64,000 nucleotides of DNA, from positions 11,664,609 through 11,728,608 of the forward strand of contig NC_051126.1 in assembly GCF_014839805.1 (NCBI RefSeq), given 5' to 3'. The stretch comes from Manduca sexta. Taxonomy: Eukaryota; Arthropoda; Insecta; Lepidoptera; Sphingidae. Below are positions 56,400-64,000 of the stretch, piece after piece. The notes beneath the pieces are model-generated. The model made no database searches. It was not told the DNA's origin and saw only the letters and a program-made list of their open reading frames with translations. Both the position numbers and the translations under genes were made by a program. How positions within the stretch are numbered: position 1 is the first letter of the stretch; each line of letters begins with the position of its first letter.

Positions 56400-56813
56400 G
56401 CAGTTCAATGTAAACCCCCTCGAGGCAATTCTTGTGCGCTTGGTCTTCACACCAAATGCACGCCCATGCACGGAGGCACATTTGCCGCGACCCTAGACGC
56501 ACAGCTCGTGCGTATGCCTCTTGGTTGCTAAGTTCACATTGGGGTCAGTCTAAGGGTTCGTGAACATTTCCCTTCCCTTCCTTCCAACCATCCTAAAAAC
56601 TCCTCTTCCTTCCCCTTCTCTTCCTTCCCTCTATCCCCTCCCTTCTTCCTCCCGGGCCCTAAGACCGTCTAGCTGCAGGCTACCGAGCCTACAGTTATAG
56701 CGGTAGGGCCCACCAACTCATCATGGGGCTGCCGTGGTTGCTAAGCCGGAGGATCGCCTGTATACCGTTAGCAGGGTACCCCGATAATAACAACGGCAGT
56801 TTCACAAAAAAAA
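56400..56813 (+). mobile_element. LINE-like 3' end with A tail and target duplication
   Basis: A GC-rich 414-bp block with a long pyrimidine tract (CCTTCC-type, 56566-56650), ending CACAAAAAAAA. It is flanked by AATGTAAG at 56392-56399 and 56814-56821. The A tail and duplication indicate retroposition. The family is not identified. Confidence 0.72.
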
Positions 56814-56821
56814 AATGTAAG

Positions 56822-57918
56822 TTTGGCAAGACATATACATCTATTCGACTGTCGATAGAGTCAATTTACTTATGTTACAGAAACCGTTTGAACTAGTTTT
56901 TACTGCTGTCTAGCAACCCCCTCTGTGAAAGCGAGCTGAGGTCTTCACAATATAGCACTCGCTCTCAATGACAGTAAATGTTTTACTTTAGCTGTAAGCT
57001 GTGTGACAATAATTCTGACAAGCAAATAAATTGTGTGAAAAGCAAACGCGGCTTATCGAATTTTATCTTATATTCGTAGTTTTGTGTGGCGAAATAAACA
57101 TTCAGATAAGATATTTTATTTGTGAATACAACTGAGTCGTGCATTAAAATCTTCTAGCAATGTTAATCTGCGGGAATTTAGACGCAAATTTTTGTGAGAT
57201 TCCTGAAAGTAAGAGCAATATTTTTTACAAACGCCTGATAAGTTCAATAAGCGAATAAAATTTTATCGCTTAGAGAAAATGTTAAACATTCAATATCTAC
57301 AAAACACAAAATCTGCATTTGTGGATGATGGTGCACGCTTTTTATATCGTGTTTTTACTTTTTACATCAAAAATATCAGTGTAATATAATATTTAATACA
57401 GAATATTATGTACATATTAAAGTTTATCGCATAAGAATATATTGTAGCTTACGCGTTAGCTTCTACTCATTTATATTAAATACTGCTAAAATTAAATGCA
57501 TTCATTTAAATTCAACATGGCAGATCAGTGATTTACTAATGTTTTGAATTTTAAATTATTTAACAAAAACAAAATGACACACATTGATTAATTAACGAGT
57601 ATTGTTCTTTACAATATGTAATGTTAAATGATAATTAGGCAGTGTAGATTTTTATTTGACACATTCTATCTACCGGCCAACATAGTAACTGGATATACAC
57701 AAGCTGACCCCGAAAGGCGATTCGCTGGAAAACTTCTACGGCTTGCGCCGAGTATGAACTTTAAGTGTATAATATAAAATACTTTTACGGGATCTTTAAG
57801 TGTAAAGTTAATAGGTACTTATATTTTAAACCTAGTTCTAACTTTCTATGAATAATAATACCGTCTGTATTACAAAGATTCTCACCCGACAAACTAAAAT
57901 TTCAAAAATAACAATTTT
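56822..57918. other. Non-coding region
   Basis: AT-rich; I see nothing to annotate. Confidence 0.5.
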
Positions 57919-57927
57919 ATTACGGAT

Positions 57928-58252
57928 AGCGGATAAGCGGCAATAGCCTAGTTGGTTGTGGAACGGACTGCCGAGACGAATGTCCGCAGGTTCAAATCCC
58001 AAGGGCACACACCTCTGACTTTTCTAAAAATTATGTGTGTATTCTTTGCTTTAACGGTGAAGGAAAACATCGTGAGCAAACCTGCATACGTGAGAAGTTC
58101 TCTATAGAAATTTTCGAGGGTGTGTGAAGTCCACAAATCCGCTCTAGGCCAGCATAGTGGACTAAGGCCTAATCCCCCTCAGTACTTAGTAGAGGAGGCC
58201 TGTGTCCAACAGTGTGACAGTATATAATACAGGCCTGATATTATTATTATTG
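57928..58252 (+). mobile_element. Full-length tRNA-derived SINE with 9-bp target duplication
   Basis: Head with A box TAGCCTAGTTGG and B box GGTTCAAATCCC, body CTTTAACGGTGAAGGAAAAC, then a tail of ATT repeats. Flanked by ATTACGGAT (57919-57927 and 58253-58261). Same family as 31121-31432 and 61655-61971. Confidence 0.92.
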
Positions 58253-58261
58253 ATTACGGAT

Positions 58262-60806
58262 GGAACAACAGGGCATTAGGCAGATGTATAACATTTCGCG
58301 ATAATGAATATTATACATATCGGAAAGGTCGCTTCATGAGAATTGTCATCCGACATATTGGGCGTATAAAGTGGGTAGTCGAGCAAATGAGACTACCAAC
58401 AAATTACACCAAACGATTTAATAATTCACTCTCTACACGAAACGTGAGGACAGTTCCTAGCTTTGAGGAGGACTTGTCCCCTAGACGATCAAATGGAAAA
58501 TGAGTACTCGTTCAGACACCCCTCCACTAGCTAGGCTCCGTTGTAGCATGAAGTTTGTTACAAGATGGCGACGGTACCGCCATCTACCCGAACTCATGCT
58601 TCGTTTCGTTACAAATGTCCGTCTCCGACATACATATTTGGAGATGCCAGTGGTGAAGGGTTCATACAACTCGATTCCTGCCATCTTCCCTTTCGTTATT
58701 TATAAAATCTTATGATCTTTGAACGATTTACAGACCGCATTCAGGCATACAAGCAGTGCCTATATGTTGTGTCGGGTTCCCTTTAAGAAAACTTCACTCT
58801 TCGCCACTGGGAAGTCCAACATTTTTCTCAGTTTTTTTAAGCTAGTTTCTAAAGTCAATTAAGCTGCTTTTATCATGGGGTAAATCTTCTTGGATCCCCG
58901 TCCAGTATGCAACATAGACGGAGTATGTCGAATTTTTACCGACTAAACCATGGTAGTACTTTCCATATGATTAGGGTCAAATGCCTTGCTTAAACAAAAA
59001 AAGCGACTGCTTGTGGCTTTGCGTGGTTTTCGACATGTATTTAAAATTAGTCTATGTCTTTTCTTAAGGTTCAGGTTTACTTCGCACCTTTCATCGATAT
59101 CGGTTCAGTGGTTTGCCGTGAAAGCATGACAGAGTTACTTTCACATGTTATATTTGTATGAGAATGCTTACACTAAGTCGCACTAGTTTAGTGGCAACGT
59201 ATTTGAACTGTGCAAAGGGAGGCGTGGGGATCGAATCGGTCGGGCAACGTTTGTGAAGATGATTCGATATTTGAACGTAAAAACCACTAAATTAATTTTG
59301 ATGGTATTTGGTCCATGATGTAGCAAAGTCTGGATTAATATGAAGGTTTATATCCCGGGATATTGTACTACCGGTCTATACCAGGACCTTACTTTCAGAG
59401 CCGTAAGCAAAATCTATTTATACAGTAGACCTGTAATTTAAATAAATTATAATTTTATATCGTGCTACGTACAGTCACCGACATAAGTTGTTAAACAAAT
59501 TCAACATTTCAAATCGCCTATACTCTTTTTTGTAATTTTTTTTTCATCATGCAAATAAAAAAATGACATTTACAGGCGATTTGAAGTTTTGGATTTGTTC
59601 AGCTACTTTTGTGGCTGACTGTACAAACATAGGCGGATACGAATACCAGTTAACAGCGCAGATGTTTGCTTGGAATCGCCGGTCAGCTGTTCCATAACAG
59701 GTGATAATAAGAGCCGATATTTTAACCTGTTTCAATTGTTGCAAATGCTAACCCTTCCGTGTAAGTAGTGGACTGAACGAATTACTGATAATTCTTTTAG
59801 TCCATTTAAATGGAAGTTAATAATGGTACTTATTCAGTCGTAAATAATAAATTTTAACCTAAAATAATAATTACTAAAGAATATTTTATTTTTCGTTTTA
59901 AAGTTAGCATTGTAGCAACAAACTATATTAGTTCGAAAAATTTACCACAGTTCGCAACAGAGCGAGGGTTTTTATTTTTATGGTCAGACTATAGCTATTG
60001 CTCGGTCTTTGATTCTATATCAAGGTTACTACCTTTACTTCACATAAATACATTTGCGTTACTATTTTTACACAGAAAAAATAATGGCTGTAGTTGAAAA
60101 AGGTAAATCCTAAGAAAATTAAAATGTACAAATACGAGCGAGGAGCCACAAACAAAAGTTAGTTTAATATATTTACATTATAATAACGTTCTTTCGTGTA
60201 ACTTCTCTAACTAGCAATTTATATTATATTAAAATAGCCTCATAGTATTAGTTCTTTTATATAATACGTTTATAATTTCGAAATACTTTGCAATTACCGA
60301 TAATTTTATAAGCAATGCAGGCTTCAAGACAGGAGTGACAAAGATTGAAACATCCACTACGAATTAAGTTCGGAATAAAGAATATTATATCAACAAAGGC
60401 TATTGTTTCATTGTGAAACGTTTTAAGATGACAGTATTTTTAGGAGCCATATTAACAGCCAGCTACTTTCGTTCGAATTTTGAAATGTTTCACGATCATG
60501 CGGAGGATAAGCTGGCAGTTTGTAGTACTCAAAGACATAAAAAAGTATAGTTAGTTATATTAGAACTCTTTGGTGGTACCTATTTACTATTTAGAGTTTT
60601 TGGGTGTTTGGCGCCTATTTCATAATGGAATAAATTATTATTATAAAATAAATTTATTTTTTAAACCTATCTACATTCTACGCCAGCTCTCTAATCTAAC
60701 CGGCCGATAGGTGGAAATTCTTGTATAACGACTTATGCATCGTTCGAACGTCGAGTAAACAACAAAATCATACAATATTTTTAAAAAGAATCACGTTTGT
60801 GATATA
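58262..60806. other. Non-coding region
   Basis: No exon supported. Overlapping open frames on both strands at 58481-58715 show no domain. A retroelement-like piece at 59000-59160 is related to 51180-51355. The rest is AT-rich. Confidence 0.45.
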
Positions 60807-60964
60807 CCGCCAATTTTAATAAAAGATCCCAATTGCTTTTTTCGGTCAATCTCAAAAATTTACCACTCATATCAAAGTTTATTTTGACATGCTCACAAAT
60901 GAGTTATTCTAATAGGTTATTCTCTGGGTTGAAGATTGAAATTGGGATCGTTTATTGAAAACGG
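60807..60964. mobile_element. MITE-like repeat with GATCCCAAT ends
   Basis: Inverted ends CCGCCAATTTTAATAAAAG-ATCCCAATT and the complement of CCGTTTTCAATAAACG-ATCCCAATT. Full-length copy of the family at 33503-33650. Confidence 0.75.
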
Positions 60965-61307
60965 TTGATAGACAATTTCTCTCAACACGTAATTAAATGT
61001 TGGAATTTTTGGCAATGATTTAATTACAGATAGTAGGTAAAAACCAAAAAGACATCATATCAATTCACACCGATATACTCCTACATATAAGTATATTATA
61101 AGCTCACGCCCTTTACGCTCGATGTAGGCAGAGGCGCAACAAGTGCCCTCACGTTTCGCCGCACGTATTTCCGTTCCAGGTGGGTGGCAAAGTTATTACT
61201 TTATGCTATTAATAGAGAAATATCTTAAAATTATTAGTGCTCTCCTTAGTCTAATGATAGTTTATGTGGGCTGTAAATTGGCTGTGAAGAAGACCGGGGT
61301 ACCACCA

Positions 61308-61359
61308 GATTAAAGGTGAAACAAAATGTATGAAAATGGACCTTAAGCTATAACCTTAA
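61308..61359. mobile_element. End fragment of the TTAA MITE
   Basis: AACAAAATGTATGAAAATGG followed by ACCTTAAGC and a terminal TTAA; matches the right end of 50341-50704. Confidence 0.7.
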
Positions 61360-61654
61360 GTTGAAACATTCTCTGGAGCCTAAATGGCGTGGAGTAATCA
61401 TCTCTAGTTTCAACGCACGCTCTTTCTCTCTCTTTCCTGCTCCACTTGCTATCAGTTACAGTGTGATCAATTTGCCGTATCGTTAAAAAAGTTTGTTGTA
61501 CCGACCTCACATTAAAGTAGGATAGGCAGAAAGGTGTTAAACGGTGGGTCCTAAACTTAGAATACAATAGTAGTCAGTCTTCCATTACATATCAACGCAA
61601 TTCAAAGAAGTCTGTTAGAAATACGAAGTATGTGAAGTCGGACTGTCTCATATG

Positions 61655-61971
61655 TAATAATATTGTCACTGTATTATATACTGTCCCACTGCTGGGCACG
61701 TGCCTCTTCTACTACTGAAGAGGATTAGGCCTTAGTCCACCACGCTGGCAGAATGTGAGTTGCCATACTTCAATCTCTCTCAAAATTCTAATGGAGAACT
61801 CAGCTATGCAGGATTCCTTACGATGTTTTCCTTCACCGTTAAGGCAAGCGATAATTAACAAAGTATAGACTTATAACTTGAGAAAATTCAGAGGAGAGAG
61901 AGAGTCAGGTTTTGAACCTGCGGACATCCGTCTTGGCAGTCCGTTCCCTTCCCAATTAGGTTATCGCCACT
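61655..61971 (-). mobile_element. tRNA-derived SINE, inverted
   Basis: Full-length copy of the family at 57928, from the AAT tail (CTGTCCCACTGCTGGGCAC) to the head (GGTTTTGAACCTGCGGAC; TTAGGTTATCGCC). A GAGAGAG insertion near 61895. No clear target duplication. Confidence 0.88.
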
Positions 61972-62123
61972 TTCAATAGACCACTTTCTTTCCCCGAGAG
62001 TTTGGACTAGAATAAGAAACGAAACAATGTTTATCGTATGCAATAGACAACATTTGCCGAACTCTACGATTGAATACGAAAAGGTTTAATGAAAAAGTTT
62101 GTATTGTTCAAGAACTACGAAAA

Positions 62124-62419
62124 TCACTACATAGTATAAAACAAAGTCGCTTTCTCTGTCCCTATGTGTGCTTAAATCTTTAAAACTACGCAACAGATTT
62201 TGATGCGATTTTTTTTAATAGATAGAGTGATTCAAGAGGAAGGTTTATATGTATAATAATAACATCAATTAAATAGTGGAGAAATACTGTTATTTTGTTA
62301 TGTTATACCCGTGCGAAGCCAGAGCGGGCCGCTATGTTTTTATATACAACGTTCACAGTTTTTCTGTAGTGTATTTAGTATCAGCATTGCACCCGTGCGA
62401 AGCAGGGACAGGTCGCTAG
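62124..62419 (+). mobile_element. Non-autonomous Helitron, second type
   Basis: Starts TCACTACATAGTATAAAAC after A and ends GCACCCGTGCGAAGCAGG-GACAGGTCG-CTAG before T. A second, older end-like hairpin (CCCGTGCGAAGCC...CGGGCCGCTA) sits inside at 62307-62336. Same family as 47644-47835. Confidence 0.85.
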
Positions 62420-64000
62420 TATTCTATAAATTGTTTTAGGTAAGTACAATTATTAAATTGTGAAAATTTTAAGATAATTATTATACTTTATCATTTTGAA
62501 CTCTGCGTGCGTTAATCGAGATTTCAAAATTGTATGAATATGTCATCAAGCATAATTGACAATTTGATGCACTAAATGCAATACTACATATCCTCGCGGA
62601 ATACAAGAATTAATTCACTAGAAAAAAATATTGTCTATAATCTACAACTTTAAAACCAAATGTCACCTAATCGACGACTTTCAAGTATGCATTTCGCGCC
62701 AAAAGTACTTCACCGTCGCAGTCACGTGTCTAGATAAATGAGCTCAACTAAATGGAAACAAACACGCGTGTTCATTGATTTTCACTAAACAGGTTTTATG
62801 AATGGAGTGACGTCACGCCGTAGTACGCTACATCAGCTGTTCGTATAGGCGGATTATTGGGTCCTTTCTTTTACGTCAGATGTTTCTGGTGGGTGATTCA
62901 GCGGTCGGATTCGTGGGTAGTGATTGGTCCGCGGTTTGCTTGTGTAAGAGGGTAAATTCTATTTTTGAAATTTAATTAATTTGTTTTGATGGTATTGAGG
63001 TTTCATTAGACTTTATGAAATAATCAGCTACAGACCAACTTACATAACTTAAGGACGATTAAAATAAATCACCCGATTATGGAAAGAAAACCTATTTGCA
63101 ATATACAAGCATATATCGCCAATAAGAATATGTGTTTCGAGAATTCGTAAACCACTGCTTGGGAATCGGGATAGAATTGTATAACATTCTCGGTGATCTG
63201 TGGTACTTACTCCTTGTACTTTTGCGTGAATACACAAGTGCCAATGACATAAGGGTCGAATCTCAGCTGAATTGACGCCAATAAATGAGGTACTCATGTC
63301 ACTATTTGAGGTAACGGCAAATGAAATACTTATTAAAACTTCCTTAATCATATGAGAAGACTTATTAAGACATTTACTGACAACAGTATTTTTCCTATAG
63401 GAAATAAAAAATAGTAATTAATTATTATGTAGTACTACTAAATGTCTTACGATTGTTTACGTGGTAATTGTAATCTTACAACCAACACTATAAGCGCGGA
63501 CAAATTTTCCGCAACTTTTTATATAAAGAAAATAAATATTCGGCGTCAAGAATGGCCCGTGAGCACCACCGCATGAATAGAACGGTCACAAGTACATAGT
63601 CACAAATCGGTAGCGATGTGAGTCGGACGCGAGCCATCCTTTCCAAGAGCTCGCGCCACGAGCCGCGGCATTGCTACCGCGAATTTGGGCCAAGCGCAAA
63701 CACCCCTCCCTCGCCCACTTACGTGTTTTGCATATCGCTGTCTTTGTCTCACAGTTCGCAAGTCCTTTATGTAATAAGTTCAATGTTTACATTGTGATTG
63801 TAATCAGGTGATGAATGAAAACATTAGTTTCGATAGCGATCTCGTGTTCAGCGTAACGTCGGCGTGGGTGTGTATTATTTTTACATTTAGTTTAAATATA
63901 TTGCTGGCCGTTACATCTGTTTTTTTTTAAATGCGTTCCAATTTCAAATTTTTATATAACTATAGTATTGTGTATTTTTGGCGTGTATTTGTATGGCCAG
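62420..64000. other. Non-coding right edge with GC-richer islands
   Basis: No exon supported. Two islands (62680-62960 and 63540-63860) are richer in CpG and match no repeat here. They could be promoter or enhancer sequence for a gene beyond the right edge. An open frame at 63586-63783 (minus) has no domain. Confidence 0.4.

Noticed and set aside
57935..58010. Possible functional tRNA gene
   Set aside because: A and B boxes are present but the sequence continues into a SINE body with target duplication; the cloverleaf is not intact.
58481..58715. Overlapping open frames on both strands
   Set aside because: No domain, no splice sites in phase with other exons, likely chance.
63586..63783. 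First exon of a gene running off the right edge
   Set aside because: The open frame has no recognisable protein and no supporting splice partner within the window; only a promoter-like composition can be noted.

Overview
This is a piece of an AT-rich insect nuclear genome, almost certainly a moth or butterfly. The genes are split by GT-AG introns, and the protein sequences match animal USP7 and INTS13/Asunder. The spaces between exons carry repeats typical of Lepidoptera: tRNA-derived SINEs, non-autonomous Helitrons ending in CTAG, LINE 3' ends and MITEs. I cannot name the species from the sequence alone.

Layout. (1) 60-18150, minus strand: a USP7 (HAUSP) deubiquitinase gene, with one 5' non-coding exon and 13 coding exons visible. 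The last third of the protein lies beyond the left edge. (2) About 18.15-19.11 kb: a compact head-to-head promoter region shared with the next gene. (3) 19111-34055, plus strand: a complete 13-exon gene for Integrator subunit 13 (Asunder), 638 aa by my joining of exons. (4) 34056-35126: the space between two convergent genes, with poly(A) signals and a GC-rich patch. (5) 35127-44207, minus strand: a complete 6-exon gene for a conserved protein of 338 aa that I cannot name; it has a helix-hairpin-helix-like segment and a Ser/Thr/Pro-rich tail. (6) 44.2-64.0 kb: no protein-coding exon that I can support. This part holds Helitrons, SINEs, LINE tails, a long inverted-repeat element and a few non-repetitive GC-richer islands that might be regulatory.

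Every exon junction given was checked for GT/AG sites and for reading phase. The summed coding lengths are consistent: 1917 nt for INTS13, 1017 nt for the unnamed gene, and 2221 nt of USP7, leaving an open phase where it exits the window. Several exons (notably INTS13 exons 2-5 and USP7 exons 7, 9 and 11) are too short or too split to stand out as open frames and were found by reading protein similarity across splice sites.

The most notable structures are: four related Helitron copies that differ in the number of internal ~122-bp tandem units (4, 5, 2 and 6); a 14-copy 41-bp tandem array inside a USP7 intron in which every unit carries a consensus-like splice donor on the transcribed strand; a 364-bp near-perfect palindrome bounded by TTAA with a deleted sister copy; and a hAT-like MITE inserted into a SINE with an exact 8-bp target duplication.
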